Shown piece by piece: positions 1 to 12,300 of a stretch of DNA of 64,000 nt. The translations under genes were made by a program, and so were the position numbers. Within the stretch, counting starts at the first letter, position 1; each line of letters starts with the position of its first letter. Source of the DNA: Sacculina carcini. Lineage: Eukaryota > Arthropoda > Thecostraca > Sacculinidae. Where the stretch lies: positions 88,871 through 152,870 of the forward strand of contig CAJZIA020000002.1 in the NCBI GenBank assembly GCA_916048095.2. Reading direction: 5' to 3'. The notes under the pieces were generated by a model, which saw only the letters and a program-made list of their open reading frames with translations, was not told where the DNA came from and searched no databases.

Positions 1-196
1 TTTTTTTGGTTTTATTTTTAAAATTTAAAATTTATCCTATCGTGTAGAAAAGTCAATTTCCAACGTAATGGTATAAATTGGTGGCGGGTACATCAAGTGG
101 TTACCGAGAAGCAGCTTGCTGAAAATGGACCAAGGAGGGTGGGACAGATAAACACACAGACAGACAGACAGACAGAGGATCTCTTTTATATATATA
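1..196 (+). repeat. Tail of an earlier copy of the 4.6-kb array unit
   Basis: This stretch matches the last part of each large array unit: a diverged hairpin module, then an ACAGACAGACAG-type microsatellite, GGATCTCTTTTATATATA, and the joint CTAG-CATTAAAACC where the next unit begins. It is the end of a copy that starts outside the window. Confidence 0.85.
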
Positions 197-3100
197 CTAG
201 CATTAAAACCCGCCCGTTGTGCGGAAGAATTCATAAAAATATTGCAAATTAAAAATAAATAAGGCAAACTCATGAAAACCTTAATCAATTAAAAAGTCTA
301 AATTTCATTATTTTTAATTTACATTTTGACAAAATATTTTCACTCAGACCGCCTCATATTTAAACCCGGCCGACGTGCGGAATAATTCAGAACTCGAACA
401 CCATCCGTTCTGGTTCTTGAAGTCAAATCCATTAGTTTTGTATATGAATTCATTCTACACGGTGAAATTGAACGTTTTATTGCTGCCCGCGGGACATTTT
501 TATTTCATAAAAATGAGCCATCGCTTCGTTTGCGTTTGAAGCCCCTGATCATTGAACCAGCGAACCATGAACCAGCGCAATTATGTCACCTCATATTCAA
601 GCATACATACACAGACAGACAGATAATTTCTTCTTTATGTATATATATAGCATTAAAACCGCATTAAAACCCGCCCGTTGTGCGGAACAATTCATAAAAA
701 TATTGCAAATTAAAAATAAATAAGGCAAACTCATGAAGACCTTAATAAATTAAAAAGTCTAAATTTCATTATTTTTAATTTTATTTTGACAAAATATTTT
801 CACTCAACCCGCCTCATATTTAAACCCGCCCGACGTGAGGAAAAATTCAGAACTCGAACACCATCCGTTCTGGTTCTTGAAGTCAAATCCATTAGTTTTG
901 TATATGAATTCATTCTATACGGTGAAATTGAACGTTTTATTGCTGCCCGCGGGACATTTTTATTTCATAAAAATGAGCCATCGCTTCGTTTGCGTTTGAA
1001 GCCCCTGATAATTGAACCAGCGAACCATGAGCCAGCGCAATTATGTCACCTCATATTCAAGCATACATACACAGACAGACAGATAATTTCTTCTTTATGT
1101 ATATATATAGCATTAAAACCCGCCCGTTGTTCGGAGCAATTCATAACATGAAATTCATATTTAATTCATAAAAAAAATATGGAAAAATAAAAATGAAATA
1201 GGGTACACTCATAAAAATATTAATCAATTGAAAATTATAAGTTTAATTATTTTTATTTCGACACAATATTTCCCCTTAGTCCGCCTGAGTCATTTTTAAA
1301 CCCGCCCGTCGTGCTGAATAATTCAGAACTCGAACACGATCCGTTCTGCATCTTGAAGTCAAATCCATTGGTTTTGTGTATGGATTAATTCTACAGGGTA
1401 AATTGAACGTTCTATTGTCTATAGTTGCTGCCCGCGGAACATTTTTATTTTAAAAAAAAACCTTTTTTTAAATGAAACATTTGAAAAAATGATCTAAAAA
1501 CACTTTTTTAAGCCCACCCGTCGTGCGGAACAATTCATACAATAAAATTCATATCAAATCCATAAAATATAATGAATACAAATTGAAAAGCAAAAAATGT
1601 AACCTATAAATATCTTAACCAATAGAAAAGTCTAAATGTGAATATTTTTGTTCTTATTTTGACAAATATTATCCCTCAACCCGCCTGATATATAAATCTG
1701 CCCGTCGTGTGGTATAATTCAGAACACAAACACGAAACAAACAATGAAAGATGATGAAATCTTTTCATCAGACTGTTTCCAAACTATATTTATTACTTAA
1801 CATCATTCCCCAATATCATTTGCTTAAGTACTATTTCACTTTTACCGCTATAATATTTATTGTTAAAATTTATATATTTCCGCTATCATTAAAACCCAAT
1901 ATAACCTGAGTCAAACCTACCCAACCCAACCCAACCATTCAATCTTGACCGCTCTCAGCCTAGTCTGAGGTGATTTAACTTATTAGTTTGTGATCACAAA
2001 ATATACTGATGCGATCATAATTTGTAATCAGAAGACTGAGATTATCTACCCCAGGGGTCCCAAACACGCGGCCCACCAATACTTTTCTCTCACCCGCCAA
2101 TATAGTATCGGGACCAAACTGTAAGGTAGCTAAATTCACATTTGTTGCATAATGCGATATAATTTTACACCATTATCATATTATCTCATAATTCCCGGTT
2201 AATGCTTCCACTAATGCATCATATTCATACAGTTGTTATTTTTTGGATTACATCGATAATGCAGCCCTTGATATTACAGCCGATATTATATTATGCAATC
2301 TATATTCTGCTACGTATTATTCCTAATACATATATCATCAGATCGCAAAATATATTTAAAGGTTCACATCATTCTCCAAAATCATTTGCTTAAGAGCTAT
2401 TCTACTTTTATCGCTAGAATATTTACTGCTAGCAAAATATCATATACCTCGCTATCATTTAAACCCACTCTTTATAGATACATTTAATTCGCCCGTCGTG
2501 CGGAACAGCTCATAAAATATAATTAATATTCAATTAATAAAAAAATTAGTGCAAATTGAAAAAGAAAAACAAACCCACAGGAAAGTTATAGCTAATCTAA
2601 AAGTCTAAATGTGAAATTTATGTTTCAATTTAGAAAACATGTTTTTCCACAACACTATCAAAACAATGCAACCTTCTGTCATCTCTATAATTCCAGGTTA
2701 ATGCTTCCGCTAAAACAGCATAAGTTGGCATTACATGATATTGCAACCCATATCCTTATGCAACTTATGCTTATGCAACTTGAAATTAAACCAATTAAAT
2801 TACACAGTTAAATTCAGTAGTTTACTTTGTTCCCAATAGCATTTTACCCGCCCGTCGTGCGGAACGTTATTGAGGACAATAAAGCCTTTATATTCAGTAG
2901 AGTGTAGCATTAATTAAACTGTACGCAATAAAACCACACCATCCATGCTTGGAGATAATATGATGCATTCTTAATTGTGATTGGGCTTCAGTGAAATTTA
3001 ATCGGTGTATATCCTGTGTAATCGCAAGTGCGCATAATAGCTGTCAAATTGGCAATATGTCCTTTTGACTTTACACCGCCGTAACTTCCTTCAGATACCC

Positions 3101-4789
3101 TTTGGAAAATTACAAATTATACCGTATTGTAGAAGACAAGATTTCTAGAACGATGGTATAATTTATTTTTATGTGTAACAAATAGTTACTGAGAAATAGT
3201 AGAAAAATGAATTAATTTTAGTCGCCCGGTGTTCAAGTGTAATTTTGGATGTATTTGAGAATTTTGCCAATTTTACACGTTTTTTGTATCATTTGTGGGT
3301 ATAAATTATAGCTTATCTTGTAGAACACAAAATTCTCTACACAGTAGTATATTTCTGTGTAATCGCAAGTGCGTAAATTGTGATTGGACTTCAGTGAAAT
3401 TTAATCAGTGTATATTCATGTGTAATCGCAAGTACGCATAATAGCTGTCAAATTGGCAACATGACATTTTGACTTTACACCGGCGTAACTTCCTTCAGAT
3501 ACACTTTGGAAAATTATTAATTATACCGTATTGTAGAAAACAAGATTTCTAGCACGATGGTATAATTAATTTTAATGTATGACAAATAGTTACTGAGAAA
3601 TAGTAGAAAAATGAATTAATTTCAGTCGCCCGGTGTTCAAGTGTAATTTTGGATGCATTTGAGAATTTTGCCAATTTTACACGTTTTTTGTATCATTTGT
3701 GGGTATAAATTATACCTTTTCTTGTAGAACACAAAATTCTCTACACAGTAGTATATTCCTGTGTAATCGCAAGTGCGCATAATAGCTGTCAAATTGGCAA
3801 TATGTCCTTTTGACTTTACACCGCCGTCACTTCCTTCAGATACACTTTGGAAAATTAAGAATTATACCGCATTTAAAAAAATACAATTTCCAGCACGATG
3901 ATATAATTTATTTTAATGTGTGACAAATAGTTCCTGAGAAATAGGTAGAAAAATGAATTAATTTAGGCGCCCGGTGATCAATTTTAATTTTGGATGTATT
4001 TGACAATTTTGCCAATTTTACACATTTTTTGTATCATTTGTGGGTATAAATTATAACTTTTCTTGTAGAACACAAAATTATCTACGCAATAGTATAATTT
4101 TTATAGCTGTACCATTGCTGGTTTATGAGGAATAGATAGGGGAATATTTACCAAAACATTCACGGTTTCCAGTGCTAATTTTGCATTTTTGACTTTGTCA
4201 TTTTGACTTCACACCGCCGTAACTTTTTTTTAATACTCTTTGGAAAATTAAAAATTATACCGTGTTGTAGCAAACAAAATTCCCAGCATGATGGTATTAT
4301 TTATTTAGTTGTGTGATAATTAGTTTTTGATACATAGAGAAAAAAGTATAGAAAAATCGGACGCGTGGAGTATAAATATAATTTTGAATATAGATTGAAA
4401 TTTTGTCATGTTTACATCTTTTATGTTCTATTTTTGGATATGAATTATAACCTATCTTGTAGAACAGAAAATTTTCTACACAGTGGTATAATCTGTTTGG
4501 CTGTACCATTTCTGGTTTATGAGGAGTAGATGGCAGAGCATTGACCACAATTTTCGCATTTTTCAGGGTTCATTTTGTGTTTTCACCGCGATAACTTTTT
4601 TTTGGTCTTATTTTTGAAATTTGAAATTTATCCTATCGTGTAGACAAGAAAATTTCAAACGTGATGGTATATATTGTTAGCGGGTACGCCAAGTGGTGGC
4701 CGAGTATTAGCTGATAGAATATGGACCAAGGATGGTGAACACACACACACACACACACACACACAGAGGATCTCTTTTATATATATAGA
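197..4789 (+). repeat. Higher-order tandem repeat, copy 1 (4593 bp)
   Basis: The unit runs from one CTAGCATTAAAACC joint to the next. In order it holds two tandem ~455-bp sub-units (joints near 197, 658 and 1112), each ending in CAGACAGACAGATAATTTC and a TA run; a block with repeated GCCCGTCGTGCGGAA motifs (about 1112-2870); then tandem hairpin monomers (about 3004-4720). It is nearly identical to the next unit: sequences at 786, 2202 and 2611 recur at 5375, 6789 and 7198, an offset of 4587-4589. No credible gene is present; short ORFs in it are by-products of repeat conservation. Confidence 0.9.
3004..4105 (+). repeat. Tandem ~342-bp dimer monomers, array copy 1
   Basis: The landmark CGCATAATAGCTGTCAAATTGG recurs near 3030, 3435 and 3776. 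Each ~342-bp unit has two halves (about 190 and 152 bp) that both contain a TATACC...GTAGAA / TTCTA...GGTATA imperfect hairpin. The first interval is lengthened by a ~62-bp partial duplication. Two more diverged halves follow to about 4720. Confidence 0.8.
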
Positions 4790-7700
4790 CTAGCATTAAA
4801 ACCCGCCCGTTGTGCTGAAGAATTCATAAAAATATTGCAAATTAAAAATAAATAAGGCAAACTCATAAAAACCTTAATTAAAAAGTCTAAATTTCATAAT
4901 TTTTAATTTACATTTTGACAAAATATTTTCACCCAGCCCGCCTCATATTTAAACCCGGCCGACGTGCGGAATAATTCAGAACTCGAACACCATCCGTTCT
5001 GGTTCTTGAAGTCAAATCCATTAGTTTTGTATATGAGTTCATTCTACACGGTGAAATTGAACGTTTTATTGCTGCCCGCGGGACATTTTTATTTCATAAA
5101 AATGAGCCATCGCTTCGTTTGCGTTTGAAGCCCCTGATCATTGAACCAGCGAACCATGAACCAGCGCAATTATGTCACCTCATATTCAAGCATACATACA
5201 CAGACAGACAGATAATTTCTTCTTTATGTATATATATAGCATTAAAACCGCATTAAAACCCGCCCGTTGTGCGGAACAATTCATAAAAATATTGCAAATT
5301 AAAAATAAATAAGGCAAACTCATGAAGACCTTAATCAATTAAAAAGTCTAAATTTCATTATTTTTAATTTTATTTTGACAAAATATTTTCACTCAACCCG
5401 CCTCATATTTAAACCCGCCCGACGTGAGGAAAAATTCAGAACTCGAACACCATCCGTTCTGGTTCTTGAAGTCAAATCCATTAGTTTTGTATATGAATTC
5501 ATTCTATACGGTGAAATTGAACGTTTTATTGCTGCCCGCGGGACATTTTTATTTCATAAAAATGAGCCATCGCTTCGTTTGCGTTTGAAGCCCCTGATAA
5601 TTGAACCAGCAAACCATGAGCCAGCGCAATTATGTCACCTCATGTTCAAGCATACATACACAGACAGACAGATAATTTCTTCTTTATGTATATATATAGC
5701 ATTAAAACCCGCCCGTTGTGCGGAGCAATTCATAACATGAAATTCATATTCAATTCATAAAAAATATGGAAAAATAAAAATGAAATAGGGTACACTCATA
5801 AGAATATTAATCAATTGAAAATTATAAGTTTAATTATTTTTATTTCGACACAATATTTCCCCTCAGTCCGCCTGAGTCATTTTTAAACCCGCCCGTCGTG
5901 CTGAATAATTCAGAACTCGAACACGATCCGTTCTGCATCTTGAAGTCAAATCCATTGGTTTTGTGTATGGATTAATTCTACAGGGTAAATTGAACGTTCT
6001 ATTGTCTATAGTTGCCGCCCGCGGAACATTTGTATTTAAAAAAAAACCTTTTTTTAAATGAACCATTTGAAAAAATGATCTAAAAACACTTTTTAAACCC
6101 ACCCGTCGTGCGGAACAATTCATACAATAAAATTCATATCAAATCCATAAAATATAATGAATACAAATTGAAAAGCAAAAAATGTAACCTATAAATATCT
6201 TAACCAATAGAAAAGTCTAAATGTGAATATTTTTGTTCTTATTTTGACAAATATTATCCCTCAACCCGCCTGATATATAAATCTGCCCGTCGTGTGGTAT
6301 AATTCAGAACACAAACACGAAACAAACAATGAAAGATGATGAAATCTTTTCATCAGACTGTTTCCAAACTATATTTATTACTTAACATCATTCCCCAATA
6401 TCATTTGCTTAAGTACTATTTCACTTTTACCGCTATAATATTTATTGTTAAAATTTATATATTTTCCGCTATCATTAAAACCCAATATAACCTGAGTCAA
6501 ACCTACCCAACCCAACCCAACCATTCAATCTTGACCGCTCTCAGCCTAGTCTGAGGTGATTTAACTTATTAGTTTGTGATCACAAAATATACTGATGCGA
6601 TCATAATTTGTAATCAGAAGACTGAGATTATCTACCCCAGGGGTCCCAAACACGCGGCCCACCAATACTTTTCTCTCAACCCGCCAATATAGTATCGGGA
6701 CCAAACTGTAAGGTAGCTAAATTCACATTTGTTGCATAATGCGATATAATTTTACACCATTATCATATTATCTCATAATTCCCGGTTAATGCTTCCACTA
6801 ATGCATCATATTCATACAGTTGTTATTTTTTGGATTACATCGATAATGCAGCCCTTGATATTACAGCCGATATTATATTATGCAATCTATATTCTGCTAC
6901 GTATTATTCGTAATACATATATCATCAGATCGCAAAATATATTTAAAGGTTCACATCATTCTACAAAATCATTTGCTTAAGAGCTATTCTACTTTTATCG
7001 CTAGAATATTTACTGCTAGCAAAATATCATATACCTCGCTATCATTTAAACCCACTCTTTATAGATACATTTAATTCGCCCGTCGTGCGGAACAGTTCAT
7101 AAAATATAATTAATATTCAATTCATAAAAAAATTAGTGCAAATTGAAAAAGAAAAACAAACCCACAGGAAAGTTATAGCTAATCTAAAAGTCTAAATGTG
7201 AAATTTATGTTTCAATTTAGAAAACATGTTTTTCCACAACACTATCAAAACAATGCAACCTTCTGTCATCTCTATAATTCCAGGTTAATGCTTCCGCTAA
7301 AACAGCATAAGTTGGCATTACATGATATTGCAACCCATATCCTTATGCAACTTATGCTTATGCAACTTGAAATTAAACCAATTAAATTACACAGTTAAAT
7401 TCAGTAGTTTACTTTGTTCCCAATAGCATTTTACCCGCCCGTCGTGCGGAACGTTATTGAGGACAATACAGCCTTTATATTCAGTAGAGTGTAGCATTAA
7501 TTAAACTGTACGCAATAAAACCACACCATCCATGCTTGGAGATAATATGATGCATTCTTAATTGTAATTGGGCTTCAGTGAAATTTAATCGGTGTATATT
7601 CCTGTGTAATCGCAAGTGCGCATAATAGCTGTCAAATTGGCAATATGTCCTTTTGACTTTACACCGCCGTAACTTCCTTCAGATACCCTTTGGAAAATTA

Positions 7701-9330
7701 CAAATTATACCGTATTGTAGAAGAAAAGGTTTCTAGAACGATGGTATGATTTATTTTTATGTGTAACAAATAGTTACTGAGAAATAGTAGAAAAATGAAT
7801 TAATTTTAGTCGCCCGGTGTTCAAGTGTAATTTTGGATGTATTTGAGAATTTTGCCAATTTTACACGTTTTTTGTATCATTTGTGGGTATAAATTATAGC
7901 TTTTCTTGTAGAACACAAAATTCTCTACACAGTAGTATATTCCTGTGTAATCGCAAGTGCGCATAATAGCTGTCAAATTGGCAATATGTCCTTTTGACTT
8001 TACACCGGCGTAACTTCCTTCAGATACACTTTGGAAAATTAAAAATTATACCGTACTGTAGGAAACAAAATTTCTAGCACGATGGTATAATTAATTTTAA
8101 TGTATGACAAATAGTTCCTGAGAAATGGGTATAAAAATGAATAAATTGTAGTCACCCGGTGTTCAAGTGTAATTTTGGATGTATTTGAGAATTTTGCCAA
8201 TTTTACACGTTTTTTGTATCATTTGTGGGTATAAATTACACCTTTTCTTGTAGAACACAAAATTCTCTACACAGTAGTATATTCCTGTGTAATCGCAAGT
8301 GCGCATAATAGCTGTCAAATTGGCAATATGTCCTTATGACTTTACACCGCCGTCACTTCCTTCAGATACACTTTGGAAAATTAAGAATTATACCGCATTT
8401 TAAAAAATACAATTTCCAGCACGATGATATAATTTATTTTAATGTGTGACAAATAGTTCCTGAGAAATAGGTAGAAAAATGAATTAATTTAGGCGCCCGG
8501 TGATCAAGTGTAATTTTGGATGTATTTGACAATTTTGCCAATTTTACACATTTTTTGTATCATTTGTGGGTATAAATTATAACTTTTCTTGTAGAACACA
8601 AAATTATCTACACAATAATATAATTTTTATAGCTGTACCATTGCTGGTTTATGAGGAATAGATAGGGGAATATTTACCAAAACATTCACGGTTTCCAGTG
8701 CTAATTTTGCATTTTTGACTTTGTCATTTTGACTTCACACCGCCGTAACTTTTTTTCAATACACTTTGGAAAATTAAAAATTATACCGTGTTGTAGCAAA
8801 CAAAATTCCCAGCATGATGGTATTATTTATTTAGTTGTGTGATAATTAGTTTTTGATACATAGAGAAAAAAGTATAGAAAATCGGACGCGTGGAGTATAA
8901 ATATAATTTTGAATATAGATTGAAATTTTGTCATGTTTACATCTTTTATGTTCTATTTTTGGATATGAATTATAACCTATCTTGTAGAACAGAAAATTCT
9001 CTACACAGTGGTATAATCTGTTTGGCTGTACCATTTTTTGTTTATGAGGAGTAGATGGCAGAGCATTGACCACAATTTTCGCATTTTTCAGGGTTCATTT
9101 TGTCTTTTCACCGCTATAACTTTTTTTGATTTCATTTTTGAAATTTAAAATTTAATCTAAAGTGTAGACAAGAAAATTTCCAACGTGATGGTATAAATTG
9201 TTAGCGGGTAGGCTGAGTGGTGGCCGAATAATAGCTGATAGAAAATGGACCAAGGAGGGTCGAACACACACACACACACACAGACAGACAGACAGACACA
9301 CAGAGGATCTCTTTTATATATATAGATATA
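4790..9330 (+). repeat. Higher-order tandem repeat, copy 2 (4541 bp)
   Basis: This is a direct tandem copy of 197-4789 with scattered substitutions and small indels. It has the same internal order: two ~455-bp sub-units, the GCCCGTCGTGCGGAA-rich block, then hairpin monomers, closing with a CA/CAGA microsatellite and TATATATA. The ~50-bp length difference comes mostly from the loss of a partial monomer duplication in the hairpin block. The high identity implies recent duplication or ongoing homogenisation (inference). Confidence 0.9.
7591..8630 (+). repeat. Tandem ~342-bp dimer monomers, array copy 2
   Basis: The landmark CGCATAATAGCTGTCAAATTGG is found near 7618, 7960 and 8305, giving spacings of 342 and 345 bp. 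Halves and hairpins are as in copy 1; here the 62-bp partial duplication is absent. Confidence 0.8.
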
Positions 9331-12300
9331 CTAGCATTAAAACACGCCCGTTGTGCGGAGGAATTCATAAAATGGAATTAATATTCATAATAATTCATAT
9401 TCATAAGAATATTCCAAATTAAAACAGATCAGTGTCTTACTCAATAGAAAAGTCCAAGTGTTAATATTTTTATTTTCATTTTGACATAATATTTTCCCTC
9501 AACCCGCCTCATATATAAACCAACCCATTGTGCGGAATAATTCCGAACACAAACACGTAACAAACAATGAAAATCCTACCATGTATTCCCGCCCGTCGTG
9601 CGAAACAGTTCATACTATTAAATTTGTATTCAATTCATGAGAGAAAAGGAATATGAATTAAAAAAGAATGGAGTAAACCCATACAAAAGTCTAAATTTCT
9701 ATATTTTCATATTTATTTTCACAAAATAGTTTGCCTAAACCGCCTCATATTTATACATGCCCGTCGTGCTGAATAATTTTGAACTCAGACACGAAACAAT
9801 GAAAAATGACTACACTTTTACATCATAATGTTTCCAAAATATTTTAATAACTTGATATCACCGTCTAGCATTGAAACCCGCCAGTTGTGCGGAACAATTC
9901 ATAAAAATATTGCAAATTAAAAATAAATATGGCAAACTCATGAAAACCTTAATCAATTAATAGGTCTGAATTTCATTGTTTTTAATTTTATTTTGACAAA
10001 ATATTTTCACTCAACCCGCCTCATATTTAAACCCGGCCGACGTGCGGAATAATTCAGAACTCGAACACCATCCGTTCTGGTTCTTGAAGTCAAATCCATT
10101 AGTTTTGTATATGAATTCATTCTACACGGTGAAATTAAACGTTTTATTGCTGCCCGCGGGACATTTTTATTTTATAAAAATGAGCCATCCCTTCGTTTGC
10201 GTTTGAAGCCCCTGGTCTATACCATTGAATCCGCGCAATTATGTCACCTCATATTCAAGCATACATACACAGACAGACAGATAATTTCTTCTTTATGTAT
10301 ACACTAGCATTAAAACCCGCCCGTTGTGCGGAACAATTCATAAAAATATTGCAAATTAAAAATAAATAAGGCGAACTCATGAAGACCTTAATCAATTAAA
10401 AAGTATAAATTTCATTATTTTTAATTTTATTTTGACAAAATATTTCCACTCAACCCGCCTCATATTTAAACCCGCCCGACGTGAGGAATAATTCAGAACT
10501 CGAACACCATCCGTTCTGGTTCTTGAAGTCAAATCGGTTAGTTTTGTATATGAATTCATTCTATACGGTGAAATTGAACGTTTTATTGCTGCCCGCGGGA
10601 CATTTTTATTTCATAAAAATGAGCCATCGCTTCGTTTGCGTTTCAAGCACCTGATCATTGAACCAGCGAACCATGAACCAGCGCAATTATGTCACCTCAT
10701 ATTCAAGCATACATAGACAGACAGACAGATAATTTCTTCTTTATGTATATATATAGCATTAAAACCCGCCCGTTGTGCGGAACAATTCATAACATGAAAT
10801 TCATATTCAATTCATAAAAATATGGAAAAATAAAAATGAAATAGGGTACACTCATAAAAATATTAATCAATTGAAAATTATAAGTTTAATTATTTTTATT
10901 TCGACAAAATTTTTCCCCTCAGTCCGCCTGAGTCATTTTTAAACCCGCCCGTCGTGCTGAATAATTCAGAACTCGAACACGATCCGTTCTGCATCTTGAA
11001 GTCAAATCCATTGGTTTTGTGTATGGATTAATTCTACAGGGTAAATTGAACATTCTATTGTCTATAGTTGCTGCCCGCGGAGCATTTTTATTTTTAAAAA
11101 AATACTTTTTTTAAATGAACCATTTGAAAAAATGAACTAAAAAATGGAAACACTTTTTTTAAACCCGCCCATCGTGCGGAACAATTCATACAATGAAATT
11201 CATATTTGAAGTCAAATCCATTGGTTATGTGTATGGATTAATTCTACAGGGTAAATTGGACGTTCTGTTGTCTATAGTTGCTGCCCGCGGAGCATTTTTA
11301 TTTAAAAAAATACCTTTTTTAAGTGAACCATTTGAAAAAATGAACTAAAAAACACTTTTTTTAAACCCGCCCGTCGTGCGGAACAATTCATACAAAAAAT
11401 TCATATCAAATCCATAAAATATAATGAATACAAATTGAAAAGCAAAAAATGTAACCTATAAATATCTTAACCAATAGAAAAGTCTAAATGTGAATATTTT
11501 TGTTCTTATTTTGACAAATATTATCCCTCAACCCGCCTGATATATAAATCTGCCCGTCGTGTGGTATAATTCAGAACACAAACACGAAACAAACAATGAT
11601 AGATGATGAAATCTTTTCATCAGAATGTTTCCAAACTATATTTATTACTTAACATCATTCCCCAATATCATTTGCTTAAGTACTATTTCACTTTTACCAC
11701 CATTATTGCTAAAATTTATATATTTTCCGCTATCATTAAAACCCAATATAACCTGAGTCAAACCTAGCCAACCCAGCCCAACCATCCAATCTTGACCGCT
11801 CTCAGCCTAGTCTGAGGTGATTCAACTTATTAGTTTGTGATCACAAAATATACTGATGCGATCATAATTTGTAATCAGAAGACTGAGATTATCTACCCCA
11901 GGGGTCCCAAACACGCGGCCCACCAATACTCTTCTCTCAACCCGCCAATATAGTATCGGAACCAAACTGTAAGGCAGCTAAATTCACATTTGCTGCATAA
12001 TGCGATATAATTATACACCATTATCATATTATCTCATAATTCCCGATTATGCTTCCAATAATGCATCATATTCATACAGTTATTATTTTTTGGATTACAC
12101 CGATATTACAGCCCTTGATATTACAGCCGATATTATATTATGCAATCTATATTCTGCTACGTATTATTCCTGATACATATATCATCAGATGGAAAAATAT
12201 ATTTAAAGGTTCACATCATTCTCCAAAATTCATTTGCTTAAGAGCTACTCTACTTTTATCGCTGTAATATTTACTGCTAGCAAAATATCATATCATCGCT

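Noticed and set aside
197-200. CTAG at array joints as a Helitron 3' terminus
   Set aside because: CTRR ends and the neighbouring AT context fit loosely, but no Rep/helicase, 5' TC end or clean A-T insertion site was found; the TA runs make chance CTAG joints likely.
786-1151. 121-codon ORF repeated almost identically at 5375-5740
   Set aside because: It lies inside the tandem array, spans microsatellite sequence, and is broken in the equivalent units near 10.4 and 63.0 kb. Conservation follows from recent duplication of the array.
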